Assembly (NCBI GenBank): GCA_013180625.2
Contig: SNVD02013915.1
Coordinates: 186,001 to 250,000, forward strand
Source: Boswellia sacra
Lineage: Eukaryota > Streptophyta > Magnoliopsida > Sapindales > Burseraceae
Direction: 5' to 3'
DNA: 64,000 bases
Part shown: positions 35,704 to 48,805 of the stretch, piece after piece
Layout: every line of letters begins with the position of its first letter
How positions within the stretch are numbered: position 1 is the first letter of the stretch
Program-made: the position numbers and the translations under genes
The notes under the pieces: generated by a model
The model's input: the letters and a program-made list of their open reading frames with translations, nothing else
Told to the model about the DNA's origin: nothing
The model's database searches: none

Positions 35704-37408
35704 AAGAATAGAGGATTTTTGTATTGTTTTGTTTTTTAAATAAATTACTTTTATGTTTTGAATTTATCCAAGATGATTATGGCCCTTCTACCGAGAAAGG
35801 ATCAGGATTTTGATCTATTTCCCTTGTTGAAAATGATAGAAAAACTCTAGCTGATAGACTTGAAATTACCCTCAAACTTTTGTTTGACAAACAAAAGTAA
35901 AGGAGTAGAAATTTATCGACTTTCTCCATTATGATTTCGATAGCTTGTGACATTTTTTTTCTTAATCTTCGGATAAAGTTGAAATAGATACCCTTGATCA
36001 AGTTGTGTTCAATAATTTTTTTCATGGAATAATTAATTTAATTTAATTAGACAAATAAATCTCAATATAACTTTTTATAAAATCATTGCTAATAATGATC
36101 TCCCCAGACAACATACTTTATCAAATTCTATCAACCTTTGGGATTGATGATTTGGCTCTAACACGTATTTAACTAGTGGAGACTATCGATTCCAACAAAG
36201 TTTAGAAAAATGAAAGAAGAAAGCAAAATATTAATTAGAAAGCAAATACCTTTTAATGATGGTGACAGCTTCTTCAACTAAGCCTTTTATAGGAAACACG
36301 ACAAATCTGAACCACTATCTACGCGTTGAATGGGAATTTGACACCTATAAAAGGGCACAAGGAACCCACTTTAATTTTTTCTTGGAAAATAAATTAATAA
36401 AGGAGATACCCTTCTCCCTCCTTTGAAGAGAAAAAATTAAAGAAATAAGAGAGATGATGATAAAAGAAAACTGTTGTTTGGTTGGAATTGTATTTGAGTT
36501 CGACACCTCAGTGGATGATGATTAAAATGCTTCGCTTTACTTCATCATTATCGCTGTTCATATCAAAACAAATCTATTTTTTGTATATATTCTGTGTACT
36601 ATTTATATATATTGTTGAGGCATAAATATTTCGATCATGTGTTTCTAAGGGGTCAGTTCTCACCCTTTCGATTTGCATCTTTGAGGCCCTACACCATGAG
36701 AACAAACAATAAATTTGATTATATGTAGTTTTGATCAGGATATTAAATCCTTTATGTTTCTACAGTAAAAAGATTTATATAGAAAATTAAGAATGAAAAA
36801 TAATAAGTAAGAGATTAATTGGAAATTAACTATGGTTTGGTGGGTGCAAAGGTATTATTCAAAAAATTTGTCATGGTGAATCGTGCATTCTGAACAATTA
36901 AGATTAAAAGAATCATTTAGTGATTTAATTTATCACCTACCGATTACATTTTCACTGGTGGATACACTCCAGTGTCCAATAACCCCACAACATCGTTTTT
37001 TTTTTTTTTTTTTCCAGATACTCAAGTAAACACTTCACATTTCTGGGTTTTGCTTAAAGAAAAAAAATAAAGGGTCGTTATAATTTCTTTAATTTTGATA
37101 AAAGAGTTTTCAAATTCTATATGTATGTGTTATGACATCATGAAAGTAAATATCATGGCATCTCCCCTTGACTCTAATTAATCAAAGACTCTCTTTAGTC
37201 GATTTTGTTACAATTATTCGTAATTCTGAGAGTTGAGGGTAGCTACTGTACCATGAAACCACCACCCACGTCTCTACTTCTCGTGCCTTCCTCACTTTAT
37301 AAGACTCACATGACCTGTTCTTGCGTGTGACCCTGCTCTCTATCTCTCTTGCCTTGCTTTAATTTCACTGTCTTCATCTTCTTCTTCTATCTCTGAATTC
37401 CTACTAAA
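35703..37408 (+). promoter_or_regulatory. Intergenic DNA and upstream region of ABCG21
   Basis: No gene is recognised in 35703-37200. The last 150 bases look like a promoter and leader: TTTATAA at about 37296-37302 could be a TATA box, followed by CT-rich leader sequence (37335-37390) before the ATG at 37409. A T run lies at about 36996-37013. Confidence 0.5.
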
Positions 37409-40400
37409 ATGATGCCCCCTGATCAGCAAGATACTAATATTGTCGGCAACGGTTCGGCTAATACCATCACTCTCGCAAACCGAACTGAGAACGTCTCCGT
37501 TCACGCTGAACCTTCCATATCTGCCAGCAATGTGAGCCCATGTTCCGAGGATCCGATTTCTGACCAAAAACAAGAACTAACTCTTGCTAGATTCTCCATT
37601 CTACGTGAATCGTTACGCCCCGTTACACTCAAGGTATACAAATTAACATGCACAAACTTAATTAGTCTCACCATTAATTATATATTTTCTGTCGTGTGCG
37701 TGTGCGTGCGCGTGCGCGTGCGTGTAGCTCATCACCAACCGTACTTAATTATATATAATTATGTGTGGAAATTGATGTTGCAGTTTGAAGATGTTGCATA
37801 TACCGTTAGTCTGCGCACAACACCGAGCATTTGTTTGGCTTCGAATGAACCTAAGCCAACACGAAGTGTTCTCAATGGTGTTAGTGGTGTTGTTCGACCC
37901 GGTGAGTTAATGGCAATGCTTGGTCCATCCGGCAGCGGCAAGACAACCCTACTCACTGCTCTCGCTGGGCGGTTACCAGGGAAGGTTTCAGGCGCCATAA
38001 CCTACAATGGCCAGCCCTTTTCTAGCTCCATGAAGCGCAAAACGGGCTTTGTTACGCAAGATGACATGTTATATCCACACCTAACGGTGCTGGAGACACT
38101 GACATATGCTGCTTTGTTAAAGCTTCCAAAGAAGCTCTCTAAACAGGAGAAAATCGAACAAGCTGAGTTAGTTGTCGTAGAGCTTGGTTTGACACGATGT
38201 AGAAATAATGTGGTGGGTGGACCTCTTTTCCGGGGCATATCCGGTGGTGAACGTAAAAGGGTGAGTATTGGGCAAGAGATGCTGGTTAACCCAAGTTTGC
38301 TGTTGCTAGATGAGCCTACTTCAGGGCTTGACTCGACCACAGCTCAGCGCATAATGGCCACATTAAAGGCCCTAGCAAGAGGTGGAAGGACTGTGATTAC
38401 CACGATTCACCAGCCTTCAAGCAGATTATACAGGATGTTTGATAAGGCGGTGGTGTTATCGGAGGGTTGTCCAATTTATTGCGGGCGTGCGAGTCAAGTC
38501 ATGGAGTATTTTGGTTCCATAGGCTACGTGCCTGGCTTCAATTTCTTGAACCCTGCTGATTTTCTGCTTGATCTTGCTAATGGTATGGACTTTCTTATCT
38601 TTAATTAAGCTAATTAACTTAATGTTGTCTCTTATTTTTGTTTCCTAAATAAGCAAAATTAAATATCATAAAAAGGCATTAAATATTAATACTGGTACAT
38701 AGTTCTATATTCAATGTTTATAAAAACAATTTTCAGGTAGTTTATTGAGTTAGTTCCGGATTCTTCTCGTCTGCCTTCTGCTTTTGTCATATACATGCAC
38801 AACATGAGCTAAAGATGACAAGGACTAGATCACTTAATTATTATATTGCGGAGAGTCAACTATTAAAACTCTAGCCCTCTCAACTAACCCAACAGCAATC
38901 ATTAAATTTTAGAAAGGCTTCATTTAAATATCAGGTCAAGCAGTTAAATTTATTGCAGGATTTTAAGCATTTTGATCAACTTTATACTGTTTAGATTTCC
39001 TTAATTTGTGTATTAAGTTTGAATCCTAGCATAATTAGTTTTAGTATTATCCTCAAAGTTATTTTTCGTAGAAAATATGCTTAATGGTTAATGAAAAAAA
39101 TTGTTTATGAAAAAATCCAGATCAGGTAAATCCTAATATGAGGACCATTAAAAGCTGTAAAGTTCACATAAAGTGCAAGTAAGAGGATTCAAGGAAAATG
39201 GTGAAAAAAAAAGAAGTCAATTGAACAGATATATAGTCTAATGATTTCAGCTCTTCTGCTTTTGTAACTTTACCTCCCTTGTCCCTTCCGACAAAGTTGA
39301 ATGTGCCTGTAGATTCACAGACTCACAGTGTAAAAGAAAGGACTGTGAGGTGTCAATATGATGTAAACTGTTGAGAACTTGAATTGCCTTTGCGTTTTAT
39401 CAAAATTTAACACTTCGTCAGGTTCTACTTTATTTGCTTTTAATTTCAAAATTTTATGTTGATGATTCAGGTATAGCTCCTGATGTAAAGCAGGATGATC
39501 AGCTAGAATTACATGGAAGATTGGACAATCATGATAATCAGAATTCAACCAAGCAGTCCCTTATATCATCCTACAGAAAGAATCTACATCCTGCCGTACA
39601 GGCTGAGATTTACCAAAATTTTCGAGACCCAGTTCCTTGTCCGGCAGGAAAATCATCATCACGAAGTAAGTGAAAATTTCTCTTCCTCTCCAGTTATTTC
39701 TGTCTGATTAAGCGTTATGCATTGTGGCATTCTATTGAATCACCCCAAGTGGTCCAATTTTCTGTTTGCCTAGCTTTATATTATAAGTTAAAATTAATTT
39801 GAACCTATATTTATTGGCTTATTCTTTTAGAAAAGTAGTAAATTTAACATGGTATCAGAGTTGTTTAGCCTAATGATCTAAGGTTAGAGGGTTCTAATCT
39901 CCCTTTAGTACAAATTAGAAGAAAATATATTGACGGAAAAAGAAACTTGTAAAGTTGGATTCATGCAGAGAACATATTGAAAAATAAAACTAATATTGAG
40001 TGGATACCTATTATAATATAGTTTTATAGTGGTTATTGTTATATGCGTTTTGCAGACTGTGAGAACCAATGGCCCACCAGCTGGTGGGAGCAGTTCAAAG
40101 TGCTACTGAAAAGGGGTTTGCGGGAGAGGAAACATGAATCATATTCTGGCTTAAGAATTTTTCAGGTCATATCTGTTGCATTTCTTTCAGGCCTCTTATG
40201 GTGGCATTCTGACACTGCTCACATACAAGATCAGGTATTATGACCCTGCCCTGACTTTGCTTCAGAGCAGCATTTTACATGTGTTATTGAGCTTCCTTGA
40301 GCACTCTACAAATGAGCAATTATAAAATCAATCCTGCCCTGCAATTCAACAGGTGGGACTCCTTTTTTTCTACTCCATCTTCTGGGGTTTTTTCCCATTG

Positions 40401-41003
40401 TTCAATGCCATATTCGCCTTCCCTCAAGAGCGACCAATTCTCATCAAGGAGCGTTCTTCAGGCATGTACCGCCTCTCTTCCTATTACTTTGCCCGGACTG
40501 CTGGTGACTTACCAATGGAGCTTGTTCTCCCAACTATCTTTGTAACTATCACCTATTGGATGGGAGGTCTCAAGCCTTCTCTGCTCACATTTTCACTCAC
40601 TCTCTTGATAATCCTCTTCAATGTGCTGGTCTCCCAAGGGTTGGGCCTGGCCATTGGGGCCGTTCTAATGGATGTAAAACAAGGCACAACCTTAGCTTCT
40701 GTGACAATGCTTGTGTTTTTACTTGTTGGCGGCTACTACATCCAGCATATTCCACATTTCATTGCCTGGTTGAAGTACATTTCCTTTAGTCACTACTGTT
40801 ACAAGCTTCTGGTGGGGGTTCAGTACTCAGCACATGAGGTTTATGACTGTGGATCAGGTATGCATTGCAGCGTTATGGAATTTCCAGGCATTCAATGCCT
40901 CGGTCTTGACAATAAGTTTTGGGATATTGCTGCTCTCACAATAATGCTCGTGGGTTACAGGCTCCTGGCTTATGTTGCTCTCAGGATGGGGCAGCCTCAT
41001 TGA
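37409..41003 (+). CDS. ABCG21: ABC transporter G family, half-size (ABCG21/WBC21-like), 5 exons
   Basis: Half-size transporter in the order nucleotide-binding domain then membrane domain, presumably plasma membrane, working as a dimer. Exons: 37409-37633, 37784-38582, 39471-39665, 40056-40234, 40353-41003; 2049 nt, 682 aa, close to the Arabidopsis ABCG21 length. Seen: Walker [10 protein letters not shown] (122-130), signature [10 protein letters not shown] (227-236), Walker B LLLLDEP (247-253), and a membrane half of about six segments starting near residue 440. The SWWEQF and [19 protein letters not shown] lead-in, the [21 protein letters not shown] block and the loop with paired cysteines are all present. 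The Ser/Asn-rich N-terminus starting MMPP is typical of ABCG21. Substrate is unknown; the related ABCG22 affects stomatal control. The start is the first of two adjacent ATGs. Intron 1 (37634-37783) has no in-frame stop, but it adds 50 unrelated residues and has standard splice sites, so I treat it as an intron. Confidence 0.94.
37693..37736. repeat. 44-nt alternating purine/pyrimidine tract in ABCG21 intron 1
   Basis: CGTGTG/CGCGTG-type sequence that alternates pyrimidine and purine without a break from 37693 to 37736, a classic Z-DNA-prone composition. Its GC content contrasts with the AT-rich rest of the intron. Confidence 0.85.
39856..39925. mobile_element. Possible retroelement scrap in ABCG21 intron 3
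   Basis: TGGTATCAGAG (39851-39861) matches the initiator-Met primer-site core of plant copia elements, and about 30 bases later GGTTCTAATC resembles a tRNA B box with one mismatch. This could be a SINE, TRIM or LTR fragment. No boundaries or duplications are visible. Confidence 0.3.
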
Positions 41004-43495
41004 CCTTATATCTCATAAATAACTACTGATGAAGATGCTCTCCAATTTGATCACTTGATATGAACTCTGATGCATAGAATGATTTCAATATATGTAGCTT
41101 ACCCCAGGTAAATGTAAATTGGATTGTATTTGTATCGTCAGCAATATTCATGAAAAAATATGTTATCCAAATTTCATGAAACTTTGTTGCCACGTAGTGG
41201 ATGAGTTATAAAATGACTTTCTTCATATTCTGTGGAGTTTCAATCAATATTTGATTTTGGAAGCTGAAAAGTTCCTCCATCATGACAAAAGGGTTGCCAG
41301 CTTACATATGCTCTGTAAACTGGCAGGAGAATTAATTGATGCTACCCCATTTTTTAGTAGGGGACTAGTGAGTATGAATTTAAACAGAATTGATTAAAGC
41401 AAGTATTAATTTGAAAATTGAGCCATTTCTGAGGCAAAAAGAATATCATTGATTTTAGTTTAGTTTTACACTATTTTTGATACTTGAACTCTCACCGGCA
41501 CAAATCGATTAGTTGAAATCTTAACCAAATACCTAAAAGTGTTGTGCGGCTGTCCTGCTGGTAGAAATTTTAGATCTAATCTGCTGATCGAGTATCATTT
41601 GGAAAAGATTATATATTTTATTTTACAAATTTAAAAGCGAATAAAAATGTGTATGATAGCAAATAAATTTCAAAATATCATTTAAAATTTCACTATTTAT
41701 TAATAAAAAATTAAAAATTTTTATGAAATATTTAAAAATAACCCTAATTATAAGAACACTTCCAAAAATAATATTCAAGCTTTAAAAAATGAGTAATATT
41801 ATACTTACAAATCATTTACAAATAATTTTACAACTTGAATTAGTAAGTTATTAATTGATGGATAATTATTATATCATACAATTTAATCTGTTTTATTTTT
41901 TATTCATTCACTTATATTTTATTAACTCATGTAATAAGAAATATTTGATTGTAGATGATTATAGATATAGCATTACTCTTAAAAAATTTTGTGCATATCC
42001 AGCATAGCTGTACAGCAGTAGAACAAAGGTTATGACATGAAATTTAAAAAAAAATGTATTTTTGAAAACATCTTTATGCTGAAGGTTATTTAGAAAAAAT
42101 TATTTTTGAAAACGTCCTTATAGTTAAGATTATTTTTAAAATTTTCCCAAAATCTTATGCATGTACTCTTAAAAAATAAAAATTCGCAAAAAAATTATTT
42201 TTCATTAGTACCATTTTTTTTTAATAAAACCGTTTCGCAATAGACACACTAGAAATAAAAAAAAAAAACAAAATTCAGTACTCATTTTTCTTTTTCCATA
42301 CATATAATAAGTACTTTTTAAAGGCAGTTTTGTTCAACATCCCTAGTTGTCTGCCACCTAAGTCATATCATATCATGACTTCTTTTCACCGGTCATTCTC
42401 GAAGTATAAATTTTTTCTAGCTGTTACCAAACTAGTGTTCCATCTATCTTTTTACTTAAAGTGCTCGTCATGAATATACAAAACTTCGGCTTAAATTCCC
42501 TCAATCGTTTAAAAAATTGAATATAGTTAATGCCCTAATACTAAGCATAAAAAATATATATATAGCATTTTGTAGATTACAGCTTATCCCATAATATTGT
42601 ACCATACACGAAATTTTTTCATCATTTTTTTTCTTAATTTTCAATAAATAGTCTCATTAATATGATACTATTTTGTTATTGTCCAAATATACAAATTTAC
42701 TTAGTTTTCCAACTTCAATCCTTAGATTCCTTCTGAAAGATGACAGTTAAAGAAAATTATTGTATTAATACATTTAATGAGTCAGTAACAACTGTTAAAT
42801 TTATCTAGACATTAGATTCCTCAATTCAGGTCAAATAATTATATTTTCATGAAGTGTCATTGCCAAATTAGTAAGTAAGAAAAATGATAGAATCAACTAA
42901 ATCATAAGAAACAGAAATTTTGGATTTATGATAAAAAAGGCCAGATATAACTCAATAGTTTGTTCAACAAGAGCTCAAATTAAATTTTTTCTTTTATAAT
43001 TTTGAGATTCTTATCTCAGTTTTTGTGTTCAATTTTGGAAAGCAAGTATATATAAAATGAGTTAGTCTTATATCAATCAATTTCTAATTTTGTTCTTGAA
43101 ATGAATGTATACCTACCTGCCTTTTGATTTAGAATTTTGTTTTGTGCCTGAAAATATCTACCAGCTGCATGCATGCGTCAGAATAAGCATCAAATAAAGT
43201 CACTTAAATTTTCACTTATTGAAGCATCTCATCAATAGGGCATCTCCCAAGAGGCCCCTAGGTCAAGTTGATTCTATTCCTTTTCTGTGCCATCATCGAT
43301 GATTTTTCTATGCCAGCACCAGTTGGCGTGACTGGTGATATTCTTATTGCATATCAACATGATGTTGTTGTAGCTCCATTCTTCACTATAAATATAGATG
43401 TGCTCTAATGGGGCTACCAGTCGAGGCCAGCAAGGTGAAAGAGTTTCTTATTTCTTTAATTACTAGAAAGAAGAGAAGCTAGCTAGCTAGAATTA
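41004..43495. other. Intergenic DNA between ABCG21 and the first small basic gene
   Basis: Starts with the ABCG21 3' UTR (likely 41004 to about 41160). The rest is AT-rich with no recognisable gene or element. Near the right end a TATA-like ACTATAAATATAG (43385-43397) lies about 100 bases before the small gene's ATG and is its likely promoter. AGCT repeats occur at about 43478-43489. Confidence 0.55.
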
Positions 43496-44015
43496 ATGGC
43501 ATCACTCAAGGCTGAGAAACCTGTTGGCACTCAGTTGCCCGCCGGGCAGGCCAAGAAAGAGCCTGCCAAGGCTAGCATTAGCACACCCAAGGCTCCAGCC
43601 TCCAAGCCGGCCCCTAAGAAGGCCGAGCAGAAGCCCCGGGAACCTAAGAATAAGAGGGTATAATTTTTTTGTCCTTTCATATTTGTAAATTATAAGAAAA
43701 CACACACACATATTTTCAAAATTTTTAAATTATAAGTAAAACCCCTTTCATTAAAAATTTTATTTGATCAAATGACTGATTAACCGTAATTATCTTATCT
43801 AATTTTGATAGAACTAAAGAGTTTGTTCTAAGAATAAAGTGAATCTCAAGCGAGATTACTTGATAATTATCCTGTAAATAATCTACATTTATCAATACTG
43901 ATGAGATGCTTCCTTACTGTAAACTGCATGGAATTAATTCTTGAAATTAATATGGTAGCTTTCTTTTATGGTTTTGCAGGCATCAGGATCAGGTAAGTCA
44001 GGAGCTAAGAATTAA
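43496..44015 (+). CDS. Small Lys/Pro/Ala-rich basic protein, copy 1 (unknown function)
   Basis: Two exons, 43496-43657 and 43980-44015, with GT-AG intron; 65 aa. Starts MASLKAEKPVGTQ, continues with AKKEPAK, repeated SKPAPKK/EQKPREPK motifs, and ends in GSGKSGAKN. About a quarter of residues are Lys, with many Pro and Ala. It has no signal peptide, membrane segment or folded-domain signature, so it is likely disordered and nucleic-acid-binding or H1-tail-like (inference). I do not recognise the family. The paralogue at 51175-51604 has the same exon structure and starts with the same eight residues, which is the best evidence that both are real genes. A TATA-like box sits at about 43385. Confidence 0.78.
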
Positions 44016-45015
44016 GTAGGAGGGGAGGGCTCTAGAGCTTTTTGGTGTAATATTTGAAGATTTTATGAAGCTCAAACTTAGTGACGGTCCTCCTTGCTTG
44101 CTTTGAAATTATATATCCATGTCTTAGGCTTGGCTAGTAAATAAAGAATTAATACTTATTAAAGCTGGTGATCGCTTGTTGTTGGATGTATGCATGTGGT
44201 TTTGTTTTTCTTATATATATGACATGTGCCTTTGAAAGTTCAGGAAGGAATTTCTCTGGGATGGAATTTTATATTGCGTTTGTCATTCAAATTGCAAGCA
44301 AAATTGAAATTACATTTAAAAAAAAAACAGACTAATTAGGAACATAAGTAAATTCAGGGGGATTTTTTTTGTTTACAAAAAATCGGATCTTAATTTTTTT
44401 TGGTTGTTTAAGAAACGGGCCAGTCAAAAGGGAAACGGTCTAGCTCGTTAAGGACCTACAAGCCGACAGTCACAAGACCAATGGGTTGATGGGCATGGAG
44501 CCCTACAAGCTAATTATGGGTCACCGATTTGATTAGTCAAGTAAAAACAATATTACACTGGCAATTTTTTAATACAACTCATATTTTATTTTTCCTAATT
44601 TTTTGAAGAAAAGAAGTCTGTTAATATATTTGATGTAAGAAAGAAATTATGTATGATCATATTGCATTGAAAGATGAGAATTTGGATCTAATCCAATTTA
44701 AATTTAATCAAAGTTGCATCAATTGATTAATAAATAAATAAATAAATAAGTTGAATTTTCAACCCGCCAAAAAACCGCAATTAAAGCAAGCGATTTTCTT
44801 ATATAGCTAGTAAGCCTTTCTTGGACAATCATTTAATTAGAACACGAATGTGAAGTCTTGAAACTTGAAAGTAATGGCCGGGATTTGATTCACTATATAC
44901 CTTGCCAAAGTCGATATGACCTCTTACTATTCATTCGAAGATAGAAAAAAAAAAAATTACTTGAGCCCACTAGCATGTACTTTGGTTGATACTGGTTAAT
45001 TAGGAAAAAAAAACT
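44016..45015. other. 3' flank of small gene copy 1 and spacer
   Basis: Contains the likely 3' UTR (AATAAAG-type signal at about 44140-44147). The rest has no gene; an AAAT run (about 44731-44748) is the only repeat of note. Confidence 0.5.
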
Positions 45016-45900
45016 TGAAAGTTTTTATAGTGTATGATAGTTACGAATAATATAACTGAAAACAGTAACTTAAATTGGAATAAGATTTTTATGTGTTTCG
45101 ATTATAATTAACCTACATCCACAGGCAATAAGAGTTACAATCCACTATGTTGTATTTGTTTACACTCGACTTAAGACTCTTTATAGTGGTAGACACATAC
45201 TCATTCACTAACCTAATCTATATAAATTTGATTAACCTCGATCACAATTATAGTCTTTCACACACTCTTCTGATGCTGTTCTTTTTCTATCACGACTATC
45301 TTTACTAAACACAGATAAGAATAACATAACACTCGTAACTGGTACAGACACGTATGATTACTCAATTCCCTTAAGCTCACATGATCTATAACAATTAATC
45401 AAAACCCAAAGCTTTACACAAGATATAAAAAACAAATAAAAGACGCACTCAAACTTGCTCTTGCTTGCTTTCTCTCAATTTGCCTTGAATGCGTTAAATG
45501 CCTTACTCTAAAATCTAGGAAGATTGCTTTATATAGTATTTGATATCAATAGCAATCTTTATTATGATCCCGTAGAATCTCCATAAAACTTATAAGGAAA
45601 GTTTAGATAATAATAAAACATTATAAGAAGTGATAATATACTCTCCTAAGTAAACTAGAATACTTAAATAATATCCTAATCTAATAAGAGATAATTAATG
45701 AAAATATAAAACTTCCTATTCAACTGGGATACTAAATTCAAACTTATCATATTCTAGTTACAATTCTCCTAATACAAAATATCTATATTAAATAAATGAG
45801 ATGAGCAAAATATCCACATTTAATGTTTTTATTACATAATGGCAAATTAAATTATTCATGTGTAATGCACATGCCATATGTGCCACACGTGGAACCAACA
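45016..45900 (-). repeat. 3' LTR of the 45016-49687 element
   Basis: Pairs with 48806-49687. Shows moderate divergence (many single-base changes, few indels). Confidence 0.88.
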
Positions 45901-45915
45901 ATCTCCCCCTTTGGT
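45901..45915 (-). other. Polypurine tract
   Basis: Minus strand reads CCAAAGGGGGAGAT directly before the TGTTGG start of the 3' LTR, similar to the tract in the 11132-20786 element. Confidence 0.8.
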
Positions 45916-46554
45916 ATCTTGTGATGAAAACATCTAAATGTTTAAAAAAATGCATGAGTAGTAAAATTAAAACACCGAAACAAAGACTATAATGACGACC
46001 TATAAAAAACAAAGAAACAACTAAATAACACCATAAACGTCCATACTTCTTCTCCTTGTTTTCTAAACCAGTGCCAAAGTATAAAAGATCAAATCAAAAT
46101 AACAAACAAAAAACTCTCCTTATCTAAATGTTCACCTCTTCAATTTATGCATAAATGTGAAAATAAAAATTTTAAAAACCAAGCAACTAATTAAATCAAG
46201 TATTCCCGCAACTAAACAAACTCCCCCTCAAATCAATTTCGTTCAGCTGGTACTTTTGACACGTCAAAAAACATTTAAGAGAATCAAACCGAGTCAGACA
46301 TAAAGCACTGATCGTAAGTTATACAAACCATAGCTAAAAACAGTCAAAATTCATATAACAGAAATATCTAGATATCATATAATCTTTTTATAACAAAGCA
46401 TGTATCAGAGCTATTGATAAATATCAAACATAAATAATTTTTCATTGTTTTATCACTTAATCCAATTGAGTGATCAACTTGAGCATGCTTTTTACACACA
46501 CAAAAGTTAATCTCAATGTGAATTTTCTCAATGAATATAGTGGCTTTCATACAT

Positions 46555-46675
46555 GTATAGAGGTAGCCCTTTTTCATTTGACTGGGTGACCTCAACAAAT
46601 TTTCAAGATACATTGAAGTTACTCTAAATAGATGGCTTTCACATATCATATACTAGTAGCATTCTCTGTATTTGA
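46555..46675 (-). other. Conserved non-coding block of Sirevirus-like elements
   Basis: Similar to about 14795-14910 in the first Sirevirus-like element, with common landmarks GTAGCCCTTTT, GGGTGACCTCA, and GATGGCTTTCACA followed by CATATACT. In both it sits downstream of RNase H. The function is unknown. Confidence 0.6.
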
Positions 46676-46799
46676 CATGAAATTACTAGCAAAATTATAT
46701 CAATAAAACAGCTTAAGTATGCTTTAATTATAAATAGATTAATGATGCTATATATATAAAGAACATAACTAAGCACTGTTATAATTCAAGTCACTGATA

Positions 46800-46925
46800 A
46801 GTGCCAATGTCCTTTCTCAATTTTTCAAATCTCAATGCATCTTAGTACTTATATGAACAAGTCAACTAGATGGTTCTCAGATGAAACATGTTCAATGCAA
46901 ATAATCTTTGATTCAATAAGTTTCG
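46800..46925 (-). pseudogene. RNase H C-terminal remnant
   Basis: The minus strand reads LIESKIICIEHVSSENHLVDLF, matching the LIESKVIHIEHISTENQLANLF end of RNase H in the first element. It is followed by a stop and by KIEKGHWH. It is joined to the protease start with the rest of pol deleted. Confidence 0.75.
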
Positions 46926-46949
46926 AAACAACACTTGTTGTCATCACTT

Positions 46950-47060
46950 GTCTAACTGAAATTTTTCAAGTACTTTTCATTTCCTATCACATGTTTAGAA
47001 CAAGCACAATTATCATTAGAAGAAACATTAAGTGCACAAACTTTGCAGTGAGTTTCATGT
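46950..47060 (-). pseudogene. Protease N-terminal remnant at deletion junction
   Basis: The minus strand reads NCACSKHVIGNEKYLKNF, corresponding to DSGCSRHMTGNKKFLKNL of the other element, with the catalytic DSG lost. It stops about 20 residues in; RNase H sequence begins about 40 bases later. Confidence 0.72.
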
Positions 47061-48757
47061 TTTTTAACTCAAATCTATTGTGTCTTATGTGACTGTCTAA
47101 ACTGACTTGCCTTTTCTTTAAGAAATTTTACAATTTATAGCACCTAAGTTTAATGTAACCTTTAACACTACAAAAATAGCAAGTAGGAACAAATTTTCTT
47201 ACCTTTTATAGATTTGAAATGAAAGAATTCATTGGGGAAGCAAAATCAGTCATATATTTAAAGCTTGAGTTAGAAGTGTTATCGGAATTTGAAGCTTTAA
47301 TAAACATTGGTTTTGATGTTGAAGCACCATTCTTTTCATCATATCCCAGACCATGTTTGATAGAGTTATCAATACCTAAATTCAATACTTGATCAAGCTT
47401 TGCTGAGCCTATCTTGAGTTGATTAATGCACTTATTTGCCTCATCCAATTATGTAGTAATTTTTTGGATACATTCTGTCTTCTCTATCATAGCAGCTTCC
47501 AGTTTTATGATTTTTTTATCTCAGATGTTATTTCACTCTTGAGCATTTCTTGTTCATTCTGAAGAGTTTTGGTCTGTACTTTCTGCATCTCCCACATCTC
47601 ATAGAGTTCTTTATACGCCTCCTAAAGTTCTCCATACTATTCAGCATTCTTCTCAACATCTGATTCATCATTGTTTGGTCTGTTCTGTTCCGTTACATTA
47701 GACACAACATCTTCAAGTATGTCAGACATAACTGTTTGCTCTTTATCTGAAACAGTTTCATTGAATGCTAAGAAATTATTGGAGTATTCTTCATCTATTT
47801 TTGAGTCATCATCACTCCATATTGTATACAAACTCTTTTTCTTCTTGCAATTAGGACACTCAAATTGAAGGTGCCCAAATCCCTTGCATTCAAAACACTG
47901 AATTTGACATTTTCTCTTAATCTTCTCTTGATTTTTCTTTGTAAGCTCTTTAAGAAATTTTCTAACATCAAAGTTCTCTGAATTTTTCTTCTTGAGATTT
48001 TTCTTAATATATTAGACAAAACTCTTTGTCAATGAGTAAGTTCATCATTGGAATTATCAAGATTTCTGTCATCTTTTAGGCAACACTCTTTTCCCTCCTT
48101 CTTGACTTTAAACCCATCTCATATGCTTGAAGAGACCCAATCAACTTATCGACTCACAACGATTTCACATTATTGCTTTCTTCGATAGCTGTGACCTTAG
48201 GCTGAAATTTTTCTGGTAAAGATCTAAGTATCTTGCTAACAATTTTAGCCTCAGTATATTCATCACCAAGCATATAAGTAGAGTTAGTGATTTTACAAAG
48301 TCTAGTATGAAAATCACTAATGGTTTTTTCTTCATGCATAACTAAGTTCTCAAATTTAGAAGTCAAAGTAAGCAATTTAGATTCTTTAACCATTTCAGTA
48401 CCTTTATTCTTTACCTCAAGGATATCCCAAGCTTCTTTTGCAATGGTTCACTTTGAAATTAATCCAAACTATTGAAGGCTGACAACATTAAAAATAGCAT
48501 TGATGCCTTTGGAATTCCATCAAGGTAATCGATCTTTAGCTTTACTCCACTCATTCTGTGGTTTCTCAATTTGTTGTCGAGCCTCATTGGTTTTTGTAGG
48601 GGTGTCCAATGATGCACAATGCTTGTCCACACTCTCTCATCAATTGATTTGATAAAAGCTCTCATCTTGACTGTTCAATAAGTATAGTTTGTATCTTCAA
48701 GTAACGGTGGTTGAGTGACTGATCCTCCTATCCCTAATCCTTCCATACCTACAAAAA
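47061..48757 (-). pseudogene. Sirevirus-like gag (nearly complete, degenerate)
   Basis: The minus strand starts MEGLGIGGSVTQPPLLED (ATG near 48746) followed by NYTYWTVKMRAFIKSIDERVW after a frame change. It then has the UBN2 core (LTSKFENLVMHEEKTISDFHTRL..., 48154-48393). An intact zinc knuckle CFECKGFGHLQFECPNC (about 47850-47900) precedes an acidic segment (47637-47831) and a coiled-coil region. Several stops remain between blocks. Confidence 0.82.
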
Positions 48758-48783
48758 AAAATATGATATACACTAGTATGTCA

Positions 48784-48802
48784 GTGTACCCGCTTTGATA
48801 CC
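48784..48802 (-). other. Primer-binding site
   Basis: Minus strand TTGGTATCAAAGCGGG, initiator-Met type, three bases inside the 5' LTR. Confidence 0.8.
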
Positions 48803-48805
48803 AAA

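Noticed and set aside
37409..38608. Single 399-codon ORF as the ABCG21 first exon
   Set aside because: It reads through intron 1 (normal GT...AG, non-homologous Cys/Val/Arg repeat) and into intron 2 after a proper splice donor at 38583. The spliced model gives a full-length ABCG protein.
39851..39925. A tRNA gene in ABCG21 intron 3
   Set aside because: TGGTATCAGAG is the complement-type primer core, not a tRNA 5' end. No acceptor stem or cloverleaf can be drawn; at most a retroelement scrap.
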